A stretch of DNA of 64,000 nucleotides from the NCBI GenBank assembly GCA_021324335.1, contig JAJPJH010000106.1, positions 28,898 through 92,897 on the forward strand. Reading direction: 5' to 3'. The notes beneath the pieces are model-generated. The model was not told the DNA's origin, did not search any database, and saw only the letters and a program-made list of their open reading frames with translations. How positions within the stretch are numbered: position 1 is the first letter of the stretch; each line of letters opens with the position of its first letter. A program made the position numbers and the translations under genes. This document shows, in pieces, positions 25,154 to 34,454 of the stretch. The stretch is from Gammaproteobacteria bacterium (GTDB lineage: Bacteria; Pseudomonadota; Gammaproteobacteria; DSM-16500).

Positions 25154-26356
25154 ATGTTTGAACTATTGGATACCTGTCAGCAAAATGCCGTCATCAAAGT
25201 TATCGGTATAGGCGGCGGTGGTGGTAACGCGATTGAACATATGATGGCTGGTCATATTGAAGGTGTGGAGTTTATTTGCGCGAATACCGATGCGCAAGCG
25301 TTAAAAAATTCATCAGCCAATACAGTTATCCAATTAGGTGAAAACATTACGCGCGGCTTAGGGGCGGGGGCGAATCCAGAAGTGGGACGCCGTGCAGCGG
25401 AGGAAGATAGAGAAAAAATCCGCAATGTATTAGCAGGTGCGGATATGATTTTTGTTGCGGCAGGTATGGGTGGTGGAACAGGTACGGGTGCAGCACCCGT
25501 GATTGCTCAGATAGCAAAAGAATTGGGGATTTTAACTGTTGCTGTGACCACTAAGCCCTTCTCTTTCGAAGGCAAAATGCGATTACAAACAGCAGAGCAG
25601 GGTATTGCTAATTTATCGCAGCATGTGGATTCTTTAATTACCATTCCTAATAATAAATTGCTGACGGTCTTAGGTAAGAATGTCACGCTTATTAATGCTT
25701 TCAAAGCTGCTAATGATGTATTACGTGGCGCCGTCCAAGGTATTGCTGAGTTAATTACCCGTCCTGGCTTAATCAATGTCGACTTTGCGGATGTCCGCAC
25801 GGTAATGTCTGAAATGGGCATGGCGATGATGGGTACGGGCGTTGGGTCGGGGGATAATCGCGCTCGTTTAGCGGCAGAAGCAGCTATTGCAAGTCCTCTA
25901 TTAGAAGATGTGGATTTGACGGGAGCAAAAGGGGTATTAGTCAACATTACGGCAGGTTTAGATTTATCGATTGGTGAATTTGAAGAAGTGGGTGAAGTGG
26001 TGAAGAATATTACTTCCGATGGTGCGACAGTAGTAGTCGGTACGGTAATTGATCCCGAATTACGTGATGAAGTGCGAGTAACGGTAATTGTGACAGGGTT
26101 AGGAAGAAAGCAAGTTACCGGTGCGCATAAACTATCTTTTGAGCAAGCAAAACCAGCTGAGGCACCTGTTGATTATATGCAATTAGAAAAGCCAGCGATT
26201 GTTCGCCGTCAAGGTGGAGGGACGCCTAATACGCCGCCACCTGCCCCAGTTACTTCCCAAACTCACCGCATCATGCCGCCAGTGGAAAATCTGCATGATA
26301 TCGATTATTTAGATATTCCTGCTTTCTTGCGTCGGAAAGAAGAAGAGGTAACATAA
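25154..26356 (+). CDS. ftsZ: Cell division GTPase FtsZ
   Basis: 400 residues. This tubulin-like GTPase forms the Z ring. The GTP-binding signature GGGTGTGAAP and the early loop IGIGGGGGNAIEHM are clear, as are NTDAQAL and the T7 loop NVDFADVRTVM. The linker after about residue 320 is Pro-rich, and the protein ends LDIPAFLRRKEEEV, the conserved C-terminal peptide that binds FtsA and ZipA. It is the last gene of the division block before a 483-bp repeat-rich gap. Confidence 0.98.
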   Translation: MFELLDTCQQNAVIKVIGIGGGGGNAIEHMMAGHIEGVEFICANTDAQALKNSSANTVIQLGENITRGLGAGANPEVGRRAAEEDREKIRNVLAGADMIFVAAGMGGGTGTGAAPVIAQIAKELGILTVAVTTKPFSFEGKMRLQTAEQGIANLSQHVDSLITIPNNKLLTVLGKNVTLINAFKAANDVLRGAVQGIAELITRPGLINVDFADVRTVMSEMGMAMMGTGVGSGDNRARLAAEAAIASPLLEDVDLTGAKGVLVNITAGLDLSIGEFEEVGEVVKNITSDGATVVVGTVIDPELRDEVRVTVIVTGLGRKQVTGAHKLSFEQAKPAEAPVDYMQLEKPAIVRRQGGGTPNTPPPAPVTSQTHRIMPPVENLHDIDYLDIPAFLRRKEEEVT

Positions 26357-26394
26357 AATTTGTTCTACGTGGCCTCTCCTTCCTGATCCCCACC

Positions 26395-26582
26395 TGTCAT
26401 CCCAGCGAAGGCCTATGAGTAGCTGGTAAATCAGTATAAAAAAATGTGTCATCCCGGCGAAGGCCGGGATCCATGGTGAAATAAGCTTCTGACGTTAGGG
26501 TTATAATCCCCACGTTTGTGTTAAAGATGGATGGGTCCCGGACATTTAGCACTAAAAAACAGCGCTAAATTCCGGGATGACA
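26395..26582. repeat. Dispersed palindromic repeat, two units, with outer inverted arms
   Basis: TGTCATCCCAGCGAAGGCC (26395-26413) and TGTCATCCCGGCGAAGGCC (26447-26465) are two copies of a sequence type common as intergenic repeats. The arm TGTCATCCCGG at 26447-26457 is matched in reverse by CCGGGATGACA at 26572-26582, giving a 136-bp unit with inverted ends, like a small non-autonomous element. The inner ATCCCGGCGAAGGCCGGGAT is itself a palindrome. The remaining gap to lpxC holds a second imperfect palindromic stretch (about 26694-26790) and no convincing gene. Confidence 0.65.
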
Positions 26583-26794
26583 CTTTTATTTACCGGACAG
26601 TAGTGCGCTTCCGCGACGATGACACATTTGTTTGCAGATTTGCTGGCCACTACACAATTCTCTGGCTATTTGCTTGTAAAAATGATAAAAATATCCCCCT
26701 CCCCAGCAAAGCTGGTGACCGTTTAGGGACGCCGTGGTGAGAGAATCTCGCGCGAATTGAGCGTTCCGAAACGGCGAGAGAAAAGGGGCTTTAT

Positions 26795-26822
26795 TTGTTT
26801 CAAAAAAACACCATATTATGCT
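26795..26822 (+). promoter_or_regulatory. Possible lpxC promoter
   Basis: TTGTTT (26795-26800), 16 bases, TATGCT (26817-26822), 17 bases before the ATG at 26840. Only a moderate match. Confidence 0.3.
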
Positions 26823-26839
26823 AACATGTTCAAGGTACT

Positions 26840-27775
26840 ATGAAAAATCAGAAGCACGGAATGATTAGACAACGTACACTTAAAAATGTAATTAAAGCGA
26901 CTGGCATCGCTTTACACAGTGGCAAACGCGTGGACATGTATCTCTGTCCCGCTCCTCCGGATAACGGCATTTGTGTCCGTCGAATCGATTTAGATCCCGT
27001 CGTCGAAATTCCCGCTCTGGCGGAATACGTCGGCGATACTACTTTATCGACAACTTTAATGAAAGGCGATGTCAGGGTTTCGACAGTTGAACATCTTTTG
27101 TCCGCCTTTGCTGGTCTCGGTATTGATAATGCTTTTGTGGATGTCACCGCCTCTGAAATCCCTATTATGGACGGCAGTGCAGGTCCGTTTGTGTTCTTAA
27201 TCCAGTCAGCGGGCATTGAAGAACAGCATGCACCTAAGCGTTTTATCCGCATTAAGCGCAAAATCAAAGTCACAGATGGAGATAAATGGGCTTGTTTCGA
27301 GCCATTTAATGGTTTCAAAGTGACTTTCACCGTGGATTTTGACCATCCCTTATTTAAGTCCCATTTAAGAACAGCGACCTTAGATTTCTCCAGCCTGTCT
27401 TACGTCAAAGAAGTCAGCCGCGCCCGTACCTTTGGTTTTATGTCTGATTTCGAAAAACTACAGGCCATGAACTTAGCGCTCGGTGCTAGCCTAGACAATG
27501 CCATCGGTATTGATGACTATCGCGTGCTCAATGAAGATGGTTTGCGCTATGAAAACGAATTCGTTAAGCACAAAATTTTGGATGCAGTTGGGGACTTATA
27601 CCTCTTAGGTTCCAGTCTCATTGGCTCCTTTACCGGTTATAAGTCAGGTCATGCTTTAAACAACAAATTGCTGCGTGCTTTACTGGCTAATCAAGATGCC
27701 TGGGAATTTGTTACCTTTGAAGATACCAAAACCGCACCGATTTCCTACGTACGACCTATTTTGGTGGAAGCTTAG
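26840..27775 (+). CDS. lpxC: UDP-3-O-acyl-N-acetylglucosamine deacetylase (LpxC)
   Basis: 311 residues. LpxC carries out the committed step of lipid A synthesis, a zinc-dependent deacetylation. Zinc ligands are in [12 protein letters not shown] and [11 protein letters not shown], and the catalytic His is in [10 protein letters not shown]. The sequence follows E. coli LpxC closely from [19 protein letters not shown], so the ATG at 26861 (residue 8) is an equally good start. Its presence means the cell makes lipid A. The 3' end overlaps the convergent dciA-like gene by 20 bases. Confidence 0.97.
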   Translation: MKNQKHGMIRQRTLKNVIKATGIALHSGKRVDMYLCPAPPDNGICVRRIDLDPVVEIPALAEYVGDTTLSTTLMKGDVRVSTVEHLLSAFAGLGIDNAFVDVTASEIPIMDGSAGPFVFLIQSAGIEEQHAPKRFIRIKRKIKVTDGDKWACFEPFNGFKVTFTVDFDHPLFKSHLRTATLDFSSLSYVKEVSRARTFGFMSDFEKLQAMNLALGASLDNAIGIDDYRVLNEDGLRYENEFVKHKILDAVGDLYLLGSSLIGSFTGYKSGHALNNKLLRALLANQDAWEFVTFEDTKTAPISYVRPILVEA

Positions 27776-28217
27776 ATCCAGCCACATGCCCCGCAATCTT
27801 TTCCATGATCTTTCGTAACCGAGGATCATCTAAGGATTGCGCTATTTCTTTTACCGATTGGGCCGCTTGAGGGGATAAGGGCTTCATTTGAGTGCCAGGC
27901 GTAGCAGCAGAGGTTAGCGGTGGCCGGACGATGCAATGAATTTCCCGAATAGACTGCAGGGCGGGATCTTGCTGAAATTGCTTAAGCAATTCGGCGCTTT
28001 GAAAGCGCAAATACGTTGCAGCAGCGCCATTAGCAGCCAAGAGGACGAGACGGCCGCGTTCGAGATTGGCGACTTGACAGTGTAGGCGCAAATGCGGATC
28101 AAGATAAGTGGCTATTTTTTGATTCAACTCGGCTAGTTTTTTTGCTTTCGCAAGCACAAACTGCAGTTCTTCATTCTGTAAATAAGCAGTAATTTTTTTA
28201 GAAGGCGGTGTCGTCAT
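27756..28217 (-). CDS. dciA: DUF721/DciA-family protein, putative replicative helicase loader
   Basis: 153 residues. The core [35 protein letters not shown] and the following LLKQFQ helix fit the DUF721 (DciA) family, a KH-like fold found in most bacteria that lack DnaC and known to help load the DnaB helicase. The position between lpxC and secA, on the opposite strand, is the usual one in Legionella and Pseudomonas relatives. The C-terminal 50 residues are helical. No Shine-Dalgarno site is evident; a TATAGT lies about 23 bases before the ATG. The family call is good; the function is by homology. Confidence 0.82.
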   Translation of the reverse strand: MTTPPSKKITAYLQNEELQFVLAKAKKLAELNQKIATYLDPHLRLHCQVANLERGRLVLLAANGAAATYLRFQSAELLKQFQQDPALQSIREIHCIVRPPLTSAATPGTQMKPLSPQAAQSVKEIAQSLDDPRLRKIMEKIAGHVAGSKLPPK

Positions 28218-28310
28218 GTGTTCAATGTACTATAATTTCCTTGATTTTTCAGCCCAATTCAAGCATCTTTGATTAACTTTTTTCAGGAAAGTCTAGGTAA
28301 GAATCTCACT

Positions 28311-31040
28311 ATGTTAAGTCGCCCTGTTTCAAATATGCTGACCTATGTGTTCGGCAGCCGTAACCAACGCGTCATACGCCGTTTATGGAAAACTGTAGAA
28401 AAAATCAATGCACTGGAACCGCAGATGATCGCGTTGTCAGATGGAGCACTCCAGGCGAAAACAGATGAATTTAAGCAGCGTTTGCAGCAAGGTGCAACCT
28501 TAAACGACTTATTACCCGAAGCATTTGCCGTTGTTCGGGAAACAGCGAAACGTACTTTAAACATGCGCCATTTCGATGTGCAATTGATTGGTGGTATGGT
28601 GCTGAATGGCGCTAATATCGCTGAAATGCGCACAGGTGAGGGTAAAACCTTAATGGCGACCTTAGCCGCTTACTTAAACGCACTCCCAGGTAAAGGTGTG
28701 CATTTGGTGACGATGAATGACTATCTCGTACGGCGTGATGCTGAGTGGATGCGCCCTGTTTATGAATTCCTAGGTTTAACTGTCGGTATTAACCTCCAAG
28801 GTCTCCCGCCTGCTGAAAAACAAAAAGCCTATGCTGCTGATATTACCTATGGCACGAATAATGAATTTGGCTTCGATTATTTGCGCGATAACATGGTATT
28901 CAGCCTGAACGATAAAGTGCAGCGTGGTCTTCATTACGCCATTGTCGACGAAGTAGATTCTATCCTCATCGATGAAGCACGAACCCCATTGATCATTTCA
29001 GGTGCAGCGGAAGACAGCGTCGAACTTTATACCATCATCAATACCATTATTCCCCAACTTGTGCGTCAAACCGACAAAGAAGGCCCTGGGGATTACAGTC
29101 TGGATGAAAAATCCAAGCAAGCCTATCTCAGTGAAGCAGGCCATCAGCACGTTGAAGAATTACTCACTAAAGCCGGTTTAATCAAAGAGGGCGAGAGTTT
29201 ATACGATGCTCATAATATTGTCCTCATGCACCATATTTACGCCGCCCTGCGTGCGCATACCTTATTCCATCGTGATGTTGATTATATCGTCCAGCATGGC
29301 GAAGTGGTGATTGTTGACGAACATACTGGCCGTACCATGCCAGGCCGTCGTTGGTCGGATGGCTTACATCAAGCGATTGAAGCAAAAGAAAAGGTCAAGA
29401 TTAATCAAGAGAACCAAACACTTGCTTCTATCACCTTCCAGAATTATTTTCGTCTCTATCACAAATTAGCTGGTATGACGGGAACGGCTGATACGGAAGC
29501 TTACGAATTCCAGCAAATTTATGGTTTAGAAGTGGTGGTTATTCCCACCCATAAGCCCATGATACGGCAAGATTTTCCTGATTTTGTTTATCTTTCCGCA
29601 GAAGAAAAATTTAATGCGATTGTTAACGACATCAAAGAAACCTATACAGCAGGCCAGCCTATCTTAGTGGGTACTGCTTCCATTGAAGCGTCAGAACATT
29701 TATCCAATTTACTGAAGAAAAATAAAATTCCTCATCAAGTATTGAATGCTAAATTCCATGAAAAAGAAGCACAGATTGTTGCCGAAGCAGGGCGTCCGGG
29801 GACGGTGACAATCGCGACGAATATGGCAGGTCGTGGTACTGATATCGTCCTGGGTGGTAATTTAGACGCAGAATTAAAAGCGTTAGAAAGTCCAACGCCT
29901 GAGCAGCTAGAAGAACATAAGAAAACCTGGCAAGCACGTCACGATCAAGTCGTTAAAGCGGGCGGTTTATATGTGCTAGGGACAGAGCGGCACGAGTCAC
30001 GTCGTATTGATAACCAATTACGCGGCCGTTCCGGGCGTCAAGGCGATCCGGGGCGTTCTCGATTTTATCCTTCCTTGCAAGATAACTTATTACGTATTTT
30101 TGGTGGCGAGCGCTTAAATGCCATTATGCAACGTATTGGGATGGAAAAAGATGTTGCGCTAGAATCTCGTATGTTATCGAGAAGTATTGAAAATGCGCAG
30201 CGTAAAGTGGAAGCGTATAACTTCGATATTCGTAAGCAATTATTAGAATATGATGATGTCGCGAATGAACAGCGTAAAGTGATTTATGGCCAGCGCGATG
30301 AATTACTCGCGGCAGATCAAATTTCTGAACTGGTCACTGATATTAGTTCGCGTGTTATCGATCAAGTCATTACTGCTTTTATTCCTATCCATACCATGGA
30401 AGAAGAATGGGATATATCTGGTCTGGAACAGCGCTTAGAGGTAGATTTCAATTTGAGATTACCTATCCGTCAATGGCTGGAGCAAGAAGGTAATTTAGAG
30501 GAGGAAAAATTACGCGAGCGTATTCAAGCAGCGTATAAAGAAGCTTATCAACAAAAGGTGGAACGAATTGGTTCCGGCGTGAGCCGTCAATTTGAAAAAG
30601 CGCTAATGTTGCAGACCTTAGACACGTGCTGGCGTGAACATTTAGCAGCGATGGATTATTTACGTCAAGGGATTCACTTACGTGGTTATGCGCAAAAAAA
30701 TCCTAAGCAGGAATATAAACGAGAGGCGTTTGAGTTATTTGCGCAATTGTTAGATAAAATTAATTATCAGCTCATTTCAACTCTAAGCAAATTTGAAGTG
30801 AGAGTAGAGCAAGATGTGGAACAACTAGAAGCCCAGCGTCGGCAAGAATTGAATTTGCATCAAATGCAATACAAGCATGCTGCCCCGGTTGATGCCCTGC
30901 ATACCACCGATTTAGCTGTTCAGGAAAATGAACAAGCCCAAGAAACTATTATGCGCACAGCGCCGAAAGTAGGGCGCAATGAACCCTGTCCGTGTAGTTC
31001 AGGAAAAAAATATAAGCAGTGTCATGGGAGATTAGAGTGA
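28311..31040 (+). CDS. secA: Preprotein translocase ATPase SecA
   Basis: 909 residues from ATG 28311. SecA drives Sec export through SecYEG. Walker A TGEGKT is at 108-113, and [18 protein letters not shown] is the DEAD-like box. [27 protein letters not shown] and [10 protein letters not shown] are the helicase motifs. The C-terminal Cys-rich tail [14 protein letters not shown] binds zinc and SecB. An in-frame TTG at 28269 would add 14 residues not typical for the family. ATG 28335 ([12 protein letters not shown]) is another possible start, since E. coli SecA starts MLIKLLTKVFGSRND. mutT overlaps the end. Confidence 0.96.
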   Translation: MLSRPVSNMLTYVFGSRNQRVIRRLWKTVEKINALEPQMIALSDGALQAKTDEFKQRLQQGATLNDLLPEAFAVVRETAKRTLNMRHFDVQLIGGMVLNGANIAEMRTGEGKTLMATLAAYLNALPGKGVHLVTMNDYLVRRDAEWMRPVYEFLGLTVGINLQGLPPAEKQKAYAADITYGTNNEFGFDYLRDNMVFSLNDKVQRGLHYAIVDEVDSILIDEARTPLIISGAAEDSVELYTIINTIIPQLVRQTDKEGPGDYSLDEKSKQAYLSEAGHQHVEELLTKAGLIKEGESLYDAHNIVLMHHIYAALRAHTLFHRDVDYIVQHGEVVIVDEHTGRTMPGRRWSDGLHQAIEAKEKVKINQENQTLASITFQNYFRLYHKLAGMTGTADTEAYEFQQIYGLEVVVIPTHKPMIRQDFPDFVYLSAEEKFNAIVNDIKETYTAGQPILVGTASIEASEHLSNLLKKNKIPHQVLNAKFHEKEAQIVAEAGRPGTVTIATNMAGRGTDIVLGGNLDAELKALESPTPEQLEEHKKTWQARHDQVVKAGGLYVLGTERHESRRIDNQLRGRSGRQGDPGRSRFYPSLQDNLLRIFGGERLNAIMQRIGMEKDVALESRMLSRSIENAQRKVEAYNFDIRKQLLEYDDVANEQRKVIYGQRDELLAADQISELVTDISSRVIDQVITAFIPIHTMEEEWDISGLEQRLEVDFNLRLPIRQWLEQEGNLEEEKLRERIQAAYKEAYQQKVERIGSGVSRQFEKALMLQTLDTCWREHLAAMDYLRQGIHLRGYAQKNPKQEYKREAFELFAQLLDKINYQLISTLSKFEVRVEQDVEQLEAQRRQELNLHQMQYKHAAPVDALHTTDLAVQENEQAQETIMRTAPKVGRNEPCPCSSGKKYKQCHGRLE

Positions 31041-31429
31041 TACGCGCAGTAGTAGGGGTGTTGCTTCGACATGAGAAAGTGTTGGTAGCAGAGCGTCCCA
31101 GTAGTAAGTCTTATAGCGGTTATTGGGAGTTTCCTGGCGGCAAGATTGAAGCGGATGAAACAAGCCAAGAAGCCCTCGGACGGGAATTAGAAGAAGAATT
31201 GGGTATACAAATTGTTCATGCTAAACCTTGGCGTACTTACCCTTATACTTATCCTGATAAAACGGTGTTTCTTGAAATCTGGCTAGTAAGTGATTTTATC
31301 GGAGAGCCGCATGGCAAAGAAAATCAGAAAATAGCGTGGGTAACGTTTTCTGAATTATCTTCATTACGTGTTTTAGAAGGGACACTCCCCATCATGGATG
31401 ATATTAAATCCTTGATGGAGGCAATATGA
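31037..31429 (+). CDS. mutT: Nudix hydrolase MutT-like (8-oxo-dGTP diphosphatase), GTG start
   Basis: 130 residues from GTG 31037, which overlaps the secA stop (GTGA) and follows GGGAG by 7 bases; a further GTG at 31019 lies before that site and is less likely. The Nudix box is complete: [24 protein letters not shown]. MutT cleans 8-oxo-dGTP from the nucleotide pool and lies next to secA in many gammaproteobacteria. The C-terminal half ends [13 protein letters not shown], typical of MutT. Confidence 0.9.
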   Translation: MIRAVVGVLLRHEKVLVAERPSSKSYSGYWEFPGGKIEADETSQEALGRELEEELGIQIVHAKPWRTYPYTYPDKTVFLEIWLVSDFIGEPHGKENQKIAWVTFSELSSLRVLEGTLPIMDDIKSLMEAI

Positions 31430-32232
31430 TTTCACCACAAGTTACCATCCTTGTTCCACATTATAAAACCTTGGAGTTGACAAAGCTTTGCTTGCGTTTA
31501 TTGCGTCACTATACTGATTCTCATCTCGCCAAAATAATCGTCATAGACAATGATTCTCAAGATGAATCGCTTGCTTATCTTCGTACGTTATCTTGGATTG
31601 AATTAATAGAACGCCGTGCGATTCCGGGTGAATCGGCTGTCCAATCGCATGCACGTGCATTAGATATGGCATTAGATGGTGTGACGACGCCGTATGTTTT
31701 ATCTATTCACACGGATACGTTGGTTAAACATCCGGAATGGTTGACGTTTTTGTTAGAGCAAATTGAGAAGCGTCCAACTATTGCAGGAGTGGGATCATGG
31801 AAATTAGAGAATAAGCCCTTATTTCGTCGTTTATTAAAGCGTCTCGAGTGGATGATTCAGCGTTGTTACTATGGGTTGGTAGGTAAAAGGCAGCATGGGT
31901 TGGAAGGTGTGGGTGAGAATTATTATTATCTTCGCAGTCATTGTGCAATGTATCGGACATCGTTGCTGAAACAGTTGAATTTACATTTTGGCGATGGTGA
32001 TGCAGTGGCAGGGAAAGAAATGCATAAGCGTTTACTGGAAGCAGGTTATGAGATGATATTTCTACCTTCAGAAGTGTTGATTCAGTATGTGGAGCATATT
32101 AACCATGCGACGGTCGTGCTGAATCCGCATTTGAGCACCCGGCAGAAAAGTGTAGTGAAGGGATTACGCCGTATAAAAGCCACCATTGATCGCTTGCAGG
32201 CGAGGGTGGCATTACAGGATGATCTAAAATGA
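31426..32232 (+). CDS. Family 2 glycosyltransferase
   Basis: 268 residues. The start VTILVPHYKTLELTKLCLRLL, followed by IIVIDNDSQDESLAYL, is the nucleotide-sugar half of a GT-A fold. SIHTDTLVKHPEWL supplies the DxD-like metal site. No membrane segment is visible, so it is probably cytoplasmic or peripheral. The ATG overlaps the mutT stop by 4 bases. The sugar and acceptor cannot be read from the sequence. A short inverted repeat follows the gene. Confidence 0.8.
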   Translation: MISPQVTILVPHYKTLELTKLCLRLLRHYTDSHLAKIIVIDNDSQDESLAYLRTLSWIELIERRAIPGESAVQSHARALDMALDGVTTPYVLSIHTDTLVKHPEWLTFLLEQIEKRPTIAGVGSWKLENKPLFRRLLKRLEWMIQRCYYGLVGKRQHGLEGVGENYYYLRSHCAMYRTSLLKQLNLHFGDGDAVAGKEMHKRLLEAGYEMIFLPSEVLIQYVEHINHATVVLNPHLSTRQKSVVKGLRRIKATIDRLQARVALQDDLK

Positions 32233-32245
32233 TCCGTTATAAACC

Positions 32246-32265
32246 CTCTCCCGCAAGCGGGAGAG
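32246..32265. terminator. Compact GC-rich hairpin between convergent genes
   Basis: CTCTCCCGC (32246-32254) and GCGGGAGAG (32257-32265) pair perfectly around AA. This resembles REP-type intergenic palindromes and could also end transcription from both sides; there is no T tract. Confidence 0.5.
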
Positions 32266-32281
32266 TGACAACGGTGAGAGC

Positions 32282-33367
32282 CTATGGGCTGGGTCGATGT
32301 CTCGTAGTATAAATTTTATCCCGTAACGCCTGCCCTTTCTTTTGTTTTTGTTCCATACCTTTTTGAAAATGGTCTGCACCACAATCATATATTTTGCCCT
32401 TGCACTTCACCCTGTATCGATCATAGCCAACTGCAACAAAAAAATGAAACCCAGGGAGAGAATTAGAAGGCCGTCGAAAAGAGTAATAAGGCAAGCCATT
32501 CATTAATGTGCAACCAGATCGCCGATTATTCTCATAAAACTGGATGCCGCGTGCATGTAATCGTAAATGACTGGTACCTGATAACGAGGCTAAATGCTCT
32601 ATGACACGGACGCGCCAAAATAAACGTTGACTCGCATTGTGCTGGTTATATAAATCCTTCCGGGATTGCTTAAAGGTATTTTGAAATAACAGCAGCGCTT
32701 CAAGATAAATTCTATTATCAAACACTAATCCAATTTGATGGTCTGGTGCTGGTTTAACATAGGTATACAATTTGTTTAACGCTTTTCTAGTAGATTTATT
32801 CATCGACTTTAGATCATTTTCATCGATGGTTGGATCCTGAAAAACCGCCTTAAAAACGTTGTGCAGTCGTTTTTTGGCTTCTTCTAAATCCCAATTATGC
32901 TTAATAAGTTCCCCGTTCGGAAAAATTTCAAGGAATTGTTTTAGTTTTTGCTCATCATCCATGTATTCCGCCATTTCTTCAACAAATTCATATTCCTCAT
33001 TTACCCAAGCAATTTGCCAAGGGGTGAGGTTGTTGTATTTATAACGGCCCGGATTCATATAAGGCTTAATTTCTTGAGGATTGGGGTGATAAACCGTCCC
33101 TCGACAGGTTAAAAGGGAAGGAGTTTGTGACCAAATTGCTCGTGCCTCATCCCACTCACCGAGTGCAGCATGACTCAATAGCCTTCGAAGAGAGTCAAGT
33201 AGATTGGCATAGGCCTGCTTGGAGGAGTTATCGGCTTCTACCAATGATTGCCGGAAAAATTTTGATGTTCTCGCTAGATGAAACAGGCTACCTGCGGTGA
33301 GATACTGACGACCTAACAATTGTTTTAAATCCTTTGGGAGAGAAGATAATAAATCTTTTGATTCCAT
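32282..33367 (-). CDS. F-box-like / ankyrin-like protein, candidate effector
   Basis: 361 residues, no signal peptide. Residues about 5-45 (LLSSLPKDLKQLLGRQYL, then LARTSKFFRQSL) fit an F-box-like helix pair with the Leu-Pro start and the terminal SKFFR. Residues about 60-150 have ankyrin-like elements: a helix with HAALGEWDEARAIW, a loop, then LTPWQIAWVNEEYEFVEEMAE. The C-terminal half is unknown, aromatic-rich, with a beta-like segment FHFFVAVGYDRYRVKCKGK. It lies between housekeeping genes (mutT side) and the parB-like gene. Host function is inferred from domain type; the calls are by eye. Confidence 0.55.
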   Translation of the reverse strand: MESKDLLSSLPKDLKQLLGRQYLTAGSLFHLARTSKFFRQSLVEADNSSKQAYANLLDSLRRLLSHAALGEWDEARAIWSQTPSLLTCRGTVYHPNPQEIKPYMNPGRYKYNNLTPWQIAWVNEEYEFVEEMAEYMDDEQKLKQFLEIFPNGELIKHNWDLEEAKKRLHNVFKAVFQDPTIDENDLKSMNKSTRKALNKLYTYVKPAPDHQIGLVFDNRIYLEALLLFQNTFKQSRKDLYNQHNASQRLFWRVRVIEHLASLSGTSHLRLHARGIQFYENNRRSGCTLMNGLPYYSFRRPSNSLPGFHFFVAVGYDRYRVKCKGKIYDCGADHFQKGMEQKQKKGQALRDKIYTTRHRPSP

Positions 33368-33392
33368 AGCAGACCCCTTTTTGTATTATTTT

Positions 33393-34196
33393 TTATTCTT
33401 CTTCAGGCTTAAATCCAATTCTATCAAAATGCCCTTCCAATTCATCAATATTATTAAATCGAATCCGAATATATCCACCCCCCCGCTCTTCATATTCTAG
33501 TTGCACACGATTGCCAATATGTTCTGATAGCATCATTTCTAACCGCTTAAGATTAGCATCTGAATAATGACCTTCATTTACGGAAGTGGCGAGTTGTATT
33601 TTCTTTGCTTCCGCTTCCATCTTGCGAACATTCCATCCTTTTTGTACACACCGTTCAGCAAGTTCCAGCTGTTGGTGGGGTAAAAGCCCCGCTAAAATTT
33701 TACCGTGACCTTCCGAAAGCTGCCCAGAAATTAATAATGATCGCACGCGGGCATCTAACTTCAATAGACGTAACGAATTCGTAATAGCGACCCGTGACTT
33801 ACCAACGGAAGCAGCGACTTCTTCATGTAAATAATCAAATTCATCAATCAGCCGTTGATAAGCTTGCGCTTCTTCAATGGGATTTAAGTCCGCTCGACTA
33901 ATATTCTCTACAATCGAAGCTTGCAATGCTTGCTCATCGGTATACTCACATACCAAGCAATTCACTTCTGACAAACCCGCTAATTGCGCTGCCCGCCAAC
34001 GTCTTTCACCGGCAACGATTTCATACCGACCATTCGCTGCTGGTCGCACGACAATCGGCTGTAACAAGCCGGTGCTTTTAATAGAATCGGCTAACTCCCG
34101 CAATTTCTCAGGATCAAACTGCTGACGCGGTTGATATTTACCGCGTACCAGTAAGTCGATGGCAATCTGTTGGAGAGAGACTTTCCGTTTCTGCAT
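33393..34196 (-). CDS. ParB-family DNA-binding protein without the ParA-interacting tail
   Basis: 267 residues. The CTP-binding ParB/Srx domain (about 14-105) shows PRQQFDPEKLRELADSI, QPIVVRP, GERRWRAAQLAGL and ENISRADLNPIEEA. The HTH region with KSRVAITNSLRLLKL follows, then a C-terminal dimerisation segment. ParB normally binds parS sites and partners with ParA. The family's basic N-terminal extension with the LGxGLxALL motif, which stimulates ParA, is absent, and no parA is adjacent. It may be a chromosomal ParB variant or a stand-alone regulator. The minus-strand gene upstream is a small membrane protein. Confidence 0.85.
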   Translation of the reverse strand: MQKRKVSLQQIAIDLLVRGKYQPRQQFDPEKLRELADSIKSTGLLQPIVVRPAANGRYEIVAGERRWRAAQLAGLSEVNCLVCEYTDEQALQASIVENISRADLNPIEEAQAYQRLIDEFDYLHEEVAASVGKSRVAITNSLRLLKLDARVRSLLISGQLSEGHGKILAGLLPHQQLELAERCVQKGWNVRKMEAEAKKIQLATSVNEGHYSDANLKRLEMMLSEHIGNRVQLEYEERGGGYIRIRFNNIDELEGHFDRIGFKPEEE

Positions 34197-34208
34197 GTGG
34201 ATAGTGTA

Positions 34209-34352
34209 CTAGAGGAGGTGTAAGACCGAAAGCATTAAGGCTGCCACAAAGATAGTGACGATCGTGACGGCACCTAATTTAATCGCAAGCCGCTGTTCCA
34301 TTTTTGCAATCAGCACCTCTAATTCCGGTGAAAGGGGGCTGAGTTCTTTCAT
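34209..34352 (-). CDS. Small single-span membrane protein
   Basis: 47 residues, too short for most gene finders. The first 25 residues are charged (MKELSPLSPELEVLIAKMEQ); the rest is one hydrophobic helix (about 26-46, LGAVTIVTIFVAALMLSVL). A strong ribosome site, CGGAGG, lies 5 bases before the ATG at 34352. It lies between tRNA-Pro and parB, same strand, 12 bases from the parB start. No family is recognised; short coiled-coil plus membrane-helix proteins of this type are common but uncharacterised. Confidence 0.65.
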   Translation of the reverse strand: MKELSPLSPELEVLIAKMEQRLAIKLGAVTIVTIFVAALMLSVLHLL

Positions 34353-34375
34353 GAAGCCTCCGTTTATAATCTAAA

Positions 34376-34449
34376 TCGGGGTGACAGGATTTGAACCTGC
34401 GACATCTGCCTCCCGAAGGCAGCGCTCTACCAGGCTGAGCCACACCCCG
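34376..34449 (-). tRNA. tRNA-Pro (anticodon CGG)
   Basis: On the minus strand the acceptor arm CGGGGTG pairs with CACCCCG, followed by discriminator A. The anticodon arm is CTGCC-TTCGGGA-GGCAG, with anticodon CGG, and the T arm carries GGTTCAAATCC. No CCA is encoded. Confidence 0.95.
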
Positions 34450-34454
34450 AATGG

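Noticed and set aside
26531..26740. 69-codon frame in the ftsZ-lpxC gap
   Set aside because: It lies within palindromic repeats, has no ribosome site and no family features.
26848..27330. 160-codon minus-strand frame within lpxC
   Set aside because: It is a shadow of lpxC, which is identified with high certainty.
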